Below, in pieces: positions 21,478 through 30,194 of a stretch of DNA of 57,952 nucleotides (position 1 is its first letter; every line of letters begins with the position of its first letter). The notes under the pieces are model-generated. The model saw only the letters and a list, made by a program, of their open reading frames with translations, did no database searches and was not told the origin of the DNA. The DNA comes from a virus. The stretch lies in the IMG/VR virus record IMGVR_UViG_3300046791_000121, positions 1 through 57,952 of that record, one strand, 5' to 3'. A program made the position numbers and the translations under genes.

Positions 21478-23733
21478 GTGGCGAAACGGACGTCGTCTTC
21501 ACCCGCGCGGATGTCTTACGAGGACTGCCTCAAGTCCTGCCGCTCCGCTGATCGGCGCGTAAAGAAGTCGATCGAATCGACTGCGCTCGCACCCGCGGGC
21601 CGCAAGCGCGCGTTCACCATGGTCCCGTCCTGGGTCATGGGCCACCCCTCGCAGTTGCCTGCGCAAAGCCTCGACTATCCCTTCGCGTACATGATGGTCC
21701 CGGATGTCTACGCCTGCGTCACGATCATCCGCGAGGAGATCGGCAAGCTGCCGCTCAAGTTCTACATCGAGAACTCGGACCGATCGCGGCGCGACGAGAT
21801 CGAGCGCCTTCCGGGGACCATCACCGATCTTTGGTCTAAGGCCAACGGCCACCAGACCGACTTCGAGATCAAGGAAGAAATTTCCGCTGGCATGGAGATT
21901 TGGGGCAACTCATACCTCTTCACCGACAAGATGGGCACGGGCAAGCCGGTCGAGCTATACGTGCTCCCCGGCAATCAGGTGCGTCCGGTGCTGGGCCCCA
22001 CCGGAGCGGCACGCGCATTCGAGTACTGGATCGGCACCGCGCAGCGCGTGCTCATCCCGGCGGACCAGGTCATCTGGTTCAAGAACTACACGCCGAACAT
22101 GGACAACACCGGTCTCGGCATCTCGACTGTCGGTGTCGGCCGCATCGCCTGGGAGACGCAGTACAACGCATCGCGCTGGCAGAACGAGTTCTTCAAGAAG
22201 GGCGCGGTTGCGGCCGGGTACTACTCGACCAAGGACGCGCTCTCAGATGAGGACCGCGAGGCCCTGATCAACGATCTGAAGAAGCAGGCGCAAGGCGTCG
22301 AGCGGTCATGGGATCCCGTCCTCCTTATGAGCGGGCTCGAGTTCCAGCGAGCGGGCCTGACTCAGCAGGAGATGGACTACGGCGGCGCGGCCGAGCGGAC
22401 GACCGAGCAAATCCTCCGCATCTTCCGCATCCCGCCGACGGTCTTCGGAATCAAGCGCGGCGGCGCCCTAGGCTCAGACGGTGCCGACGTTGACTGGCTG
22501 ATGTACTACGAACAGTGCATCAAGCCGCGCACCGAGCGCATCGAGCGGATGCTCAACGAGTTCCTGTGTCCGCAGTTCGGGCCGCGCGTGGTCGCCGAGT
22601 TCGACTTCACCGGAATCCTTCCCTACCAGGAAGTCTTTCTGACGCAGGTGAAGGCCTACTCAGAGGCGACAGGCGCACCGATCCTCACGGTCGAAGAGGC
22701 GCGCATGCGCATGGGCCTGCCCGCCGAGCCCCAAGATGGCGAGTTGCTGGTGCCGTACACACTGTCCCCGGCGAGCGAGGTGCCGCAGCAGTTGCCTGCG
22801 GCGGACGCGGCGCCAGGGGGACCCGACAAGGCAGACGGCACCAGCGACCCGGCTCAGCAGGAGAGTCGCAATCGCATGCGAAAACTGGCGAACCGCGATC
22901 TGCAACGCCATGAGCGCATGTTCCGCAGGGGCCTCGCTCCCTATTTCCAGCGGCAGGAGCAGCGCGTGGTCGAGCGGCTGCGCGAGCAAGGCGTCCGAGA
23001 TTTCCAGCGCGTCATCGATCTGGACCAACTCCTTGAAGATGCCGAGGGCGACCGCGAGCTAATCCGCAACCTGATCCGTGCCATCGTCGACGAGCGTGGC
23101 GCTGAGGTCGTTGAGGAGCTAGCACCCGAGGTCGCCTTCAGCGTTTTCAACGAGCGCGCCGACCAGTTCATCCGGAACAAGGCCGCGCGCATGGTGACGA
23201 TGGTCAACAACACCACCAGGGCGAAGTTGCGCGACGCGCTCGGTGATGGGCTCGCGAACGATGAAGGCCTCAACGAACTCGTCGCGCGCGTGCGAGAGGT
23301 TTACGGAGACCGCAGGATTGGGGGCGCGGCGGTGATTGCGCGCACAGAGACCGCTGCCGCATACAACTTCGCGACGAACGAGGGCTACGAAGTCAGCGGC
23401 ATCGACGGCAAGGAATGGCTCTCGGCTCACGATGACGCGGTGCGGGATGCGCATGCGGAGGCCGATGGTCAGGTGGTCACCGTGGACGACACGTTCACCC
23501 TCACGGACGACAACGGGCAGGTGTGGGAGGCAGAGTACCCTGGGGCGCCATCGCTGCCTCCGGACCTCGCCGCCAACTGTCGCTGCACCATGCTGCCGGT
23601 GATCAACGCGAGGAGTCGCAAGCGGAAGCGTAGGCAGTCAGTCGAAGAACTCTTGAACGGCAGGCCGCACGTTAATGGTAACGGCAAGGTCCGCGTGAAG
23701 AACGGCGTCACTCTGGAGGAGCTACTGAAATGA
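21478..23733 (+). CDS. Portal protein fused to MuF-like head morphogenesis domain
   Basis: 751 residues from GTG. Residues about 40-445 follow the HK97-type portal pattern (VYACVTIIREEIGKLPLKFY, YVLPGNQVRPV, PADQVIWFKNYTP, FRIPPTVFGIKRGG). Residues about 560-710 form a Mu gpF/SPP1 gp7-like domain (TRTETAAAYN-type helix, WLSAHDDAVRDAHAEADGQV, PPDLAANCRCTMLPV). The two are usually separate genes; fused portal-MuF proteins are known but less common. The product forms the dodecameric portal, with the MuF part probably inside the prohead. Confidence 0.9.
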   Translation: MAKRTSSSPARMSYEDCLKSCRSADRRVKKSIESTALAPAGRKRAFTMVPSWVMGHPSQLPAQSLDYPFAYMMVPDVYACVTIIREEIGKLPLKFYIENSDRSRRDEIERLPGTITDLWSKANGHQTDFEIKEEISAGMEIWGNSYLFTDKMGTGKPVELYVLPGNQVRPVLGPTGAARAFEYWIGTAQRVLIPADQVIWFKNYTPNMDNTGLGISTVGVGRIAWETQYNASRWQNEFFKKGAVAAGYYSTKDALSDEDREALINDLKKQAQGVERSWDPVLLMSGLEFQRAGLTQQEMDYGGAAERTTEQILRIFRIPPTVFGIKRGGALGSDGADVDWLMYYEQCIKPRTERIERMLNEFLCPQFGPRVVAEFDFTGILPYQEVFLTQVKAYSEATGAPILTVEEARMRMGLPAEPQDGELLVPYTLSPASEVPQQLPAADAAPGGPDKADGTSDPAQQESRNRMRKLANRDLQRHERMFRRGLAPYFQRQEQRVVERLREQGVRDFQRVIDLDQLLEDAEGDRELIRNLIRAIVDERGAEVVEELAPEVAFSVFNERADQFIRNKAARMVTMVNNTTRAKLRDALGDGLANDEGLNELVARVREVYGDRRIGGAAVIARTETAAAYNFATNEGYEVSGIDGKEWLSAHDDAVRDAHAEADGQVVTVDDTFTLTDDNGQVWEAEYPGAPSLPPDLAANCRCTMLPVINARSRKRKRRQSVEELLNGRPHVNGNGKVRVKNGVTLEELLK

Positions 23734-24038
23734 CCCCGCTGACCAGCATTCAGAGCCCTGGGACCGGTGGATACCTGGAAGTCCTGAGCCAACTCAGCCG
23801 CATGAAGTTCAACGTACTGGCCGGGACGACGGCGAACACGAACATCGCGGTGTCGGGCATTGCGACGGACGACGTCCTCATGTTCTGCCTGCGGCTCGAC
23901 CGCGATGCGACGGCGGCCAACATCACCATGGCGGATGTCACGGCGGAAGTCGCGATCACGTCGGCTGGCAACGTCCAGCTATCGACGACCAACACCACGG
24001 GCGATTCGCTGCTGCTCATCTGGTGCGACAAGCAGTAA
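23730..24038 (+). CDS. Small structural protein
   Basis: 102 residues, beta-rich and Thr/Ala-rich (TANTNIAVSGIATDDVLMF, ending SLLLIWCDKQ). Resembles small virion or head-decoration proteins that occur between portal and protease genes in many siphophages (recognition from memory). Overlaps the portal stop as ATGA. Confidence 0.6.
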   Translation: MTPLTSIQSPGTGGYLEVLSQLSRMKFNVLAGTTANTNIAVSGIATDDVLMFCLRLDRDATAANITMADVTAEVAITSAGNVQLSTTNTTGDSLLLIWCDKQ

Positions 24039-24221
24039 ATGCACAACGACCTGGGTCACCGCATTCCGGGCTCGCCGGTGCCGACCGGTCGCATGAGGTC
24101 CAATCTGTTGACCTGCCCGGAGTGCAAGCACCAGTTCGTCGCCGTCGCGAATGTTCTCAAGCAGGCCTGTCCCAACTGTAGGACGGAGATGCGAGTCAGG
24201 CCGATGGAGGTGCAGCGATGA
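24039..24221 (+). CDS. Small zinc-ribbon protein
   Basis: 60 residues with CPECKH (26-31) and CPNCRT (about 44-49) forming a rubredoxin-like ribbon. It starts immediately after the previous stop and overlaps the protease start by four bases. Its role within the head operon is unknown. Confidence 0.7.
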   Translation: MHNDLGHRIPGSPVPTGRMRSNLLTCPECKHQFVAVANVLKQACPNCRTEMRVRPMEVQR

Positions 24222-25309
24222 AGTCGTTCATTGCGAGGCGCGCTGCCGATACGGTCAACGGCCTCGATCTTGATCCGGCTCGCGGCGTGGACGGTTCACG
24301 CGGAGCGCGGGTGCTGGCGGAGCGGTACATCGGAAAGATTCGCGCGATCGCTCGCAACAACGAACTCCAGTCGGACGAGGTCCATGTTCGCGGGATGTGG
24401 CTCTGCAACAGCGAGCGCGACTACTACATGAGTCGCTTCACGCTGTCGGCGTTGGACGAGATCGCCGAGATGTTGCCGGGACGCCCGGTGATGGTCGGCC
24501 ACGACTACAGCCAGGCCCCGGTGGGCCGCTTCTTCGCGGCCGAGCGCGTGTTCCGCGACGACCTGCAACGGCCCAAGCGCGACAACTACTGGGTCAAGGG
24601 GCTGTTCTACACGCTCGCACGAGACGAAGAGGGCGATGCGATCGCCCGAAGGATCGATGGCGGCATCTACCAGGAGGTGTCAGTCGGTTGGCGCTGCCTG
24701 AACGCCACCTGCGCTCTGTGCATGAACCCGATCAACGACCACAACCGCTGCCCGCACGTCCCTGGCGAGCTTTACGAGGAAGGACTCTGCGACTACGAGT
24801 TCTCGGATGTGACCACGGTGCTCGAAGGCTCGCTGGTGTTCGCTGGTGGACAGAAGGACACCAGCATGTTCACGCCTGATCCGGGCTCACGCATGCTAGG
24901 CGGCATCAAGAAGTCGCTGTCGCTCGACGAGTTCCTGGCGGCCGACGACCTCGAGGAGCCTGTGATCAAGGACCTCAAGCGCGGGTTCGTCGCAGGAGTG
25001 CCGGACTTCCAGTCGATCGTCAGCCTGCGACAGCTTCGCAACGAGGTGCAGACGGTGCTGTGTGCGCGCAGCCGATTCCAGGACGCCGACGCAGCCAAGC
25101 GTTGGGTCCGCGCCCACGAGTTCCGCGCGTCGATGATGGACGACAACGGCAATGACTACATCCGCTTCAAGCAATGGCCCGACACTGAAGTATCCGACGG
25201 GTCGGAGCGCTTCAAGGACATCGATGCAGGCGTGAAGGTGCGTCTGTGCAAGCGCCAGGACCCGAAGCGGGCGACCTCGCTGGAGGAGGTGTTCGCGACC
25301 GCCGAGTAA
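24218..25309 (+). CDS. Prohead protease-like protein with Cys/His cluster
   Basis: 363 residues. GRPVMVGHDYSQAPVGRF places a His at 95, and YQEVSVGWRC a Ser at 155, the two catalytic positions of the herpesvirus-assemblin-like phage prohead protease fold. A metal-type cluster follows (C160, C165, C168, C178, H180). The C-terminal 150 residues may be a scaffold or product segment. Position immediately before the capsid genes supports the call. It presumably cleaves delta domains of the two capsid proteins during maturation. Confidence 0.8.
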   Translation: MKSFIARRAADTVNGLDLDPARGVDGSRGARVLAERYIGKIRAIARNNELQSDEVHVRGMWLCNSERDYYMSRFTLSALDEIAEMLPGRPVMVGHDYSQAPVGRFFAAERVFRDDLQRPKRDNYWVKGLFYTLARDEEGDAIARRIDGGIYQEVSVGWRCLNATCALCMNPINDHNRCPHVPGELYEEGLCDYEFSDVTTVLEGSLVFAGGQKDTSMFTPDPGSRMLGGIKKSLSLDEFLAADDLEEPVIKDLKRGFVAGVPDFQSIVSLRQLRNEVQTVLCARSRFQDADAAKRWVRAHEFRASMMDDNGNDYIRFKQWPDTEVSDGSERFKDIDAGVKVRLCKRQDPKRATSLEEVFATAE

Positions 25310-25376
25310 GACGCTGTCCCCGTCCACCGAAGGGCCGTACGCGACAAGCTAGCCCCAGCGAGAGGCGAACCGAGCT

Positions 25377-27026
25377 ATGGAGACGAAGGTCGAGAAGAGG
25401 ACGTTCGCGGAGGTCGGCGGCCTGCCGACCGACCGAAAGATCACGGCCGACGAGTTGGTGGCCAAGGTCAACGAGATTCACGAGCGCATCGCGTATTTGT
25501 GCAAGCGCGACGGCACGGTCGATCCGGACATCCAGCGGCAGATGGCCGACGACATCAAGACGATGCAGGCGCAACTCGTCGAGACCGACAAGATCGCCAA
25601 GGCGGCTGGTCGCAGTGGTGGTGCGACGGACTTCGACGCGATGGAGCCGCTGCTGCTTGCAGAGCACATCGTGCCGGACGAGAAACGTACCTCGCCAGCC
25701 TACTATGTGTTGGCGAGCCTGTCTCCGGACGAGCTTCGCTATGGAGCGGCCTATCGGTCGCTCGACAACTCTCCGGTGCAGCGAATCGCGCGGGCGGTCG
25801 AAAGCGTCAGCGAGCGAGCGATTCGCGACTTCCATCGCGCCAACGACCAACTCTACATCGCCGACCTGGTGATGACCGGAAACGGGCGCACGGCCTACGC
25901 ACGCTCATCGACCGACCCGGTCGAGCGCATGAAGCGTGGCTGCCCGAAGGCCTGGAAGGAGTGGGAACGAACGGTCGGCCAGTTCGAGCGACTCGGAATG
26001 ACGACCTCGACGGCGGCGGCGGGTGGCGCCTGGATTCCGACTCAGCTTTCACAGCGACTCGCGGAACTGATCCAGCCGGAGCTTCAGGTCGCAGGCCTGT
26101 TCGAGGTCGTGGACATGCCGAACAAAATCTTCGACTACCCGCTGTTCGGTGCCGACCCGGTGGCCTTCAAGGTGCCGGAAACGGGGTCGATTGGTCAGCA
26201 GGACATCGCAACCGCCAAGGTCACGTTCACCGCGACCAAGCTCGGCCTTCGCGTGGTCGCTAGCACCGAAGTCATCGAAGACGCGGCGATCGCACTGGAG
26301 CCGCGCATCATGCAGAAGATCGCAGCAGGAACTGGGCGCGGCATCGAGGACTCGATCATCAACGGTGACTCGCTGATCACGGCTGGCGGTACCGGAGCGC
26401 AGGACTTCGACCTCCAGCAGGCCCAGAACTCAGGCTACGCGACCGACCGTCGTGGCTCGTGGGACGGCCTGCGGAAGTTCTCGTTGGTGTCCGGAATGCC
26501 GAACAAGGACATCTCGACCTTCAACATCGAGAACCTTCTCGGAATCCGCGCGGCGATGAAGGGCGGCTCCGGCGGCAACATGTTCGGCCTGTTCGCGCGC
26601 GATCTGGTGTGGCTGGTCAACCTCGTCGGCTACATCAAGATTCTCACGCTCTCCCAGGCGTCACAGGCGTCGGCGGTGCTGACGATCGAGAAGTATGGCC
26701 CCGGCGCCACGATCATGACGGGCGAAGTCGCCCAGATCGCAGGCTCTCCGGTCATCCTGTCGGAGTTCGTCCGCGACGACGTCGCATCGACCGGCGTCAA
26801 TACCACGGGCGGTCCGAACACCCTCTCGACACTTCAACTCTTCAACAGGACCGCCTTCGCTCTTGGGCGTCGGCGCGACATCACGGTCCAGCGTTCGAGC
26901 GAACATCGCTTCGACACGGACGAGATCGAGTACACGGGAACGTGGCGTGGCCACTGGCGCGACCTGTACCCCGTCGGTGCGGGCTCAGCCAATCGGTCGG
27001 TTGGCGTCGGCCGCAACTTCTCGTAA
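25377..27026 (+). CDS. Major capsid protein, HK97 fold, copy 1
   Basis: 549 residues. The first 190 are helical and charged (a delta or scaffold domain), followed by the mature region: AWIPTQLSQRLAELIQPELQ, then FKVPETGSIGQ, then ASTEVIEDAAIA, IEDSIINGDSL, GLRKFSLVSGMP, and ending SEHRFDTDEIEYTGTWRGH and SVGVGRNFS. This order matches HK97-type capsids (N-arm, E-loop, P-domain, A-domain). It forms the icosahedral shell. A paralogue is encoded next; the two share the whole layout including the C-terminal GVGRNFS/GIGRNFS. Confidence 0.9.
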   Translation: METKVEKRTFAEVGGLPTDRKITADELVAKVNEIHERIAYLCKRDGTVDPDIQRQMADDIKTMQAQLVETDKIAKAAGRSGGATDFDAMEPLLLAEHIVPDEKRTSPAYYVLASLSPDELRYGAAYRSLDNSPVQRIARAVESVSERAIRDFHRANDQLYIADLVMTGNGRTAYARSSTDPVERMKRGCPKAWKEWERTVGQFERLGMTTSTAAAGGAWIPTQLSQRLAELIQPELQVAGLFEVVDMPNKIFDYPLFGADPVAFKVPETGSIGQQDIATAKVTFTATKLGLRVVASTEVIEDAAIALEPRIMQKIAAGTGRGIEDSIINGDSLITAGGTGAQDFDLQQAQNSGYATDRRGSWDGLRKFSLVSGMPNKDISTFNIENLLGIRAAMKGGSGGNMFGLFARDLVWLVNLVGYIKILTLSQASQASAVLTIEKYGPGATIMTGEVAQIAGSPVILSEFVRDDVASTGVNTTGGPNTLSTLQLFNRTAFALGRRRDITVQRSSEHRFDTDEIEYTGTWRGHWRDLYPVGAGSANRSVGVGRNFS

Positions 27027-27040
27027 GTCATCACGGCAAC

Positions 27041-27064
27041 GGCGGGGGGCTTCGGCCCTCCGCC
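27041..27064 (+). promoter_or_regulatory. Strong TTCG-loop hairpin between the two capsid genes
   Basis: Ten-base arms (27041-27050 and 27055-27064) pair with a single G-T wobble around a TTCG tetraloop, one of the most stable RNA loops. No T tract follows. It may attenuate transcription, block decay from the 3-prime side or mark a processing site, thereby setting the ratio of capsid 1 to capsid 2. Confidence 0.75.
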
Positions 27065-27097
27065 ATACGCCTTCACCTCTCGGCCTTGGAGGGCCAG

Positions 27098-28780
27098 ATG
27101 ATCGAGCTTCTGGAGGAGCGCAACGCCTTGGAGAGCGTGTCCAAGCGCCTCCACGACCTGCGCGAGTTCTCCGACAAGGTCGCGGCTCGGGACGGCGGCA
27201 GCACTCCCGAAGAGCAACTCCAGATTCAAACGCGAGTAGCAGAGATTGCCGCCTTCTCGAAGCTCGCAATCGTCGAGCGACAACCCATCCAGGTGCGGAT
27301 GCCGCTGGTTTCGGACGATCCGCGCGATCGACTGATGCACAACCTGCTCCAGCTATCCGTCGAAGAGATGGAGGGCATGGACCGTGAGCCGATCGCGCGT
27401 GCACGTCGCAGTAGCTACGTCGCCGACCTACAGCGCGACTTGCAACAGACCAACGACGAACTCCTGGTGGCGAGCCTGCTCCTCGGGCGCGGCAGCAAGA
27501 TGGCCGAAATGCGCAGCCTCAAGCTGTGGCGTCATTGGGAGCGCCTTGTCGAGATGGTCAAGCGCGACATGGACACCGGGACTGCTGCCGAGGGCGGCAA
27601 CTGGGTGCCTTCGACCATGAGCAGCCGTCTCATGCAGTACGTTACGCCCGAGCTTGTCGTGGCGCGCCTCTTCGAGGTGTTCGACATGCCGTCGAAGACC
27701 TGGGAGCCACCGATCATCGACTTCGATCCGATCGCCAAGTTCACTCCGGAGAACGGCGCGATCCCCGCGACGGATGCCGGAGCCAACAAGGCAACGCTGA
27801 CCGCCGTGAAGCTCGCGGTGTTCATGCAGGGAGTTAGCTCAGAACTCGACGAGGACACGGCGATCGCTTTCGCCGAGACCTTCATTCGCGTTCTCGGGCG
27901 CTCCCTCGGGCGCGGTGAAGAGGATGCGATCATCAACGGCGACACGACTGTCGGAACTGGATCGGCCCAAGACACCGACATGCAGGCCAACGCTCCGACC
28001 ATCTCGACCACCGCGAACGGGACGACGACGCTGACGACCGGGGCCAACTTCTTCACCTCGGGGGTCAAGCAGGGAGACGTCGTCAGCGGTGGTACACCCG
28101 CTCCTCCGGCTGGCTGCACCGTGGTCAGCGTCGAGTCCGCGACCTCGCTGACCATGAGCGCGGCCATCACGGCGGGGGCCGAGGCCCAGAACCGCGTCTT
28201 CACCCGGACGTCGGCGGCGCTGCTGCTCCATGCCCGCAAGGCGTGGAATGGGCTGCGCAAAACGGCGCTCATCTCAGGCATGTCGAACGAAGACCTCGCG
28301 ACCTTCACTGACGCGACCTTGCCCAAGATTCCGAAGGCGATGGGGCGGTACGGGTCGAGCATGGGAGCGTGGATAGTCGGCCACAAGGGCTTCGGAAACT
28401 TCTTCATCAACAGAGCCTTGATGCCGAGCTTCCTGACACTCGATCAAATGGGTGGCAATCTCGGGGTGTTCATCCCCGGACAGATCGCCTCGTACTGCGG
28501 ACGCCCGGTCATCCTCTCGGACTTCGTACGCGAGGATGTCGCATCGACTGGCCTGGTGACCAACGCCGCCTCGAACACCTTCTCGTTCCTGCTCTTCGTC
28601 TGCCGCTCAGCGTTCCTGCGTGGTCGGCGTCGCGGAGTCGAGGTTCAGCGGACCATCCATCACCGCTTCGACACCGACGAGGTGAGCTATCGCGGCACCT
28701 GGCGCGGCATGTTCAAGGAACTGTTCTCCTCGACAGCGGCGGCCAATAAAATCGTCGGCATCGGAAGGAACTTCTCGTAG
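27098..28780 (+). CDS. Major capsid protein paralogue, HK97 fold, copy 2
   Basis: 560 residues from MIELLEERNALESVSKRL, with TGGAGGG upstream. It has the same layout as copy 1: helical N-terminal domain, NWVPSTMSSRLMQYVTPELV, KFTPENGAIP, SSELDEDTAIA, EEDAIINGDT, GLRKTALISGMS, HHRFDTDEVSYRGTWRGM and VGIGRNFS. Residues about 285-368 hold an inserted beta domain (GVKQGDVVSGGTP, TVVSVESATSLTM) absent from copy 1. Both copies are intact, so this is a working duplication, perhaps giving a second shell subunit. Confidence 0.9.
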   Translation: MIELLEERNALESVSKRLHDLREFSDKVAARDGGSTPEEQLQIQTRVAEIAAFSKLAIVERQPIQVRMPLVSDDPRDRLMHNLLQLSVEEMEGMDREPIARARRSSYVADLQRDLQQTNDELLVASLLLGRGSKMAEMRSLKLWRHWERLVEMVKRDMDTGTAAEGGNWVPSTMSSRLMQYVTPELVVARLFEVFDMPSKTWEPPIIDFDPIAKFTPENGAIPATDAGANKATLTAVKLAVFMQGVSSELDEDTAIAFAETFIRVLGRSLGRGEEDAIINGDTTVGTGSAQDTDMQANAPTISTTANGTTTLTTGANFFTSGVKQGDVVSGGTPAPPAGCTVVSVESATSLTMSAAITAGAEAQNRVFTRTSAALLLHARKAWNGLRKTALISGMSNEDLATFTDATLPKIPKAMGRYGSSMGAWIVGHKGFGNFFINRALMPSFLTLDQMGGNLGVFIPGQIASYCGRPVILSDFVREDVASTGLVTNAASNTFSFLLFVCRSAFLRGRRRGVEVQRTIHHRFDTDEVSYRGTWRGMFKELFSSTAAANKIVGIGRNFS

Positions 28781-28796
28781 CACCACAGGAGGCTGC

Positions 28797-29075
28797 ATGG
28801 CAAAGGTGAGATGGGCTGGGCCGACGAGGCTGATCGATGGCGACGAGGCCAGGAGCGCCTCGATCAACATGATGCCCGGCGACGTAGCGGATGTCTCAGA
28901 AGAGGCAGCCAGGCGGCTCGCTGGAATCGATGGCATCACGTGGCTGGATGCGCCTGCTCCAGCGAATACGGCACCTGTGCCGGCGGCGGACAAGGCTGCG
29001 ACCGATGCCGAGAAGGTGGCTAAGCCTGCGACAGTCAAGTCGGCCGTCAAGGACGCGACGGAGAAGGACGGGTAG
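28797..29075 (+). CDS. Small head-region protein A
   Basis: 92 residues; GGAGG before the ATG. A small beta-rich N-terminus (AKVRWAGPTRLID, INMMPGDVADVSEEAARRLA) is followed by a 45-residue Ala/Lys/Pro-rich tail, probably disordered. It resembles the next gene product in layout, so the pair may be paralogous small accessory proteins. Confidence 0.65.
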   Translation: MAKVRWAGPTRLIDGDEARSASINMMPGDVADVSEEAARRLAGIDGITWLDAPAPANTAPVPAADKAATDAEKVAKPATVKSAVKDATEKDG

Positions 29076-29078
29076 TCC

Positions 29079-29291
29079 ATGGGGATGATGAAGGTAAAGT
29101 ACGTGGGTCCAGGCGCGGCGGTGGTCTGCGACGGTGACAACGTGGGTACGATCGCGCTCGCTAGCGGAGAGGAGTGCGAGGTCCACGAGGATTGCGCAAA
29201 GCGACTCCGCACCGTCGATGGGTTCGTGATTGTCGAGGACGCCCCCGTAGCAGAGGCGGCCGTAGCGCCTGCAGCAGAAGAGACGACGTAG
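29079..29291 (+). CDS. Small head-region protein B, paralogue of the preceding
   Basis: 70 residues: MKVKYVGPGAAVV, IALASGEECEVHEDCAKRLR, then a short Ala/Glu tail. K-V-x-aromatic-x-G-P, the acidic middle and the A-x-RL helix align with the preceding protein. It may be a cement or connector accessory. Confidence 0.65.
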   Translation: MGMMKVKYVGPGAAVVCDGDNVGTIALASGEECEVHEDCAKRLRTVDGFVIVEDAPVAEAAVAPAAEETT

Positions 29292-29299
29292 CCGGGATT

Positions 29300-29359
29300 C
29301 GGCGGGCGGAAACCTGGAGGGATGGGTGCGGCCCCCACCAGTCAGGCGGAAGCCCGCCG
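29300..29359 (+). promoter_or_regulatory. Long-range inverted repeat before the connector gene
   Basis: CGGCGGGC (29300-29307) pairs with GCCCGCCG (29352-29359), with a smaller GGTG/CACC pairing inside the loop. It lies in an 87-base gap before the connector gene. A leader hairpin is the simplest reading. Confidence 0.35.
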
Positions 29360-29378
29360 TTCTTCGTGGAGGTAGTCT

Positions 29379-30194
29379 GTGTCGGATGTCATGCTCAAGC
29401 CGTGGGCGCTCTCGACCCTAGAGGCGGCGCGTGAGTACATCCGTCCAGGGAAGGTCGAGCAACTCGACGCGGAATCGGTAGACGCGGCCCTGATCCAGTT
29501 CGTGAATGAGGCGTCGGGAGTGCTTCAAGGCGCTACTGGCAGGAAGCTCGCCGCGCGTCCCTACGTGGACCAGTTCGGGCTCGCCAACTGCGACACCACG
29601 TTGGAGCAGAAGGTCCTGACCACCGCCGACTACGCCAACGTCCGCAACGGCATGGTGGTGACTGGCGCTGGGGTTGTCGACGGCGCGTTCATCACCGCCG
29701 AATCAGCATCGGCGCCAGAGATGAACCTTGCAGCCGAGCAGACCCTGGTCGGCGTTACGCTGACCTTCATCGGCGCAGGCCACATGGTGCTCGACGGATC
29801 AGGCGAGTCCGAGCTTCGCGTCCCCGAATGGCCGGTGACAGAAGTCATCGCTGCCACATCCATTGGCACAGACGGCAGCGCGACAGCGCTCAACGTATCG
29901 GGTGCGCGCTCGCGCGCGAACCGCATCCTGCTGACGAACGACGTTTTCCCGGAAGGCCGGATGAACATCCACCTGTCCTGCGTCGCCGGATTCAAGACGG
30001 GCTACTGGGACGAGCAGCGCCAGGAACTCGAGAACGCCTGCCTGCGGCTGGTGAGCGTCATGTTCAACGACTGGAAGGACAAGGTCGGGCGCGGGACCAA
30101 CGTCTCGATCCAGGGCTTCTCCATGACGTTCATGGACAAAGGCCTTCCAGCCGACGTGCAGAAGATCGTCGACAGATATGCGAGGAAGTCGTGA
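29379..30194 (+). CDS. Head-tail connector (adaptor) protein
   Basis: 271 residues from GTG, with GGAGGT upstream. Outer parts match phage gp6-like adaptors: N-terminal helices (VDAALIQFVNEASGVLQGAT) and C-terminal helices after WDEQRQELENACLRLVSVMF. A beta insert at about 80-140 (NVRNGMVVTGAGVVDGAFIT) resembles the inserted domain of capsid 2. It binds below the portal to start the neck. Confidence 0.75.
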   Translation: MSDVMLKPWALSTLEAAREYIRPGKVEQLDAESVDAALIQFVNEASGVLQGATGRKLAARPYVDQFGLANCDTTLEQKVLTTADYANVRNGMVVTGAGVVDGAFITAESASAPEMNLAAEQTLVGVTLTFIGAGHMVLDGSGESELRVPEWPVTEVIAATSIGTDGSATALNVSGARSRANRILLTNDVFPEGRMNIHLSCVAGFKTGYWDEQRQELENACLRLVSVMFNDWKDKVGRGTNVSIQGFSMTFMDKGLPADVQKIVDRYARKS

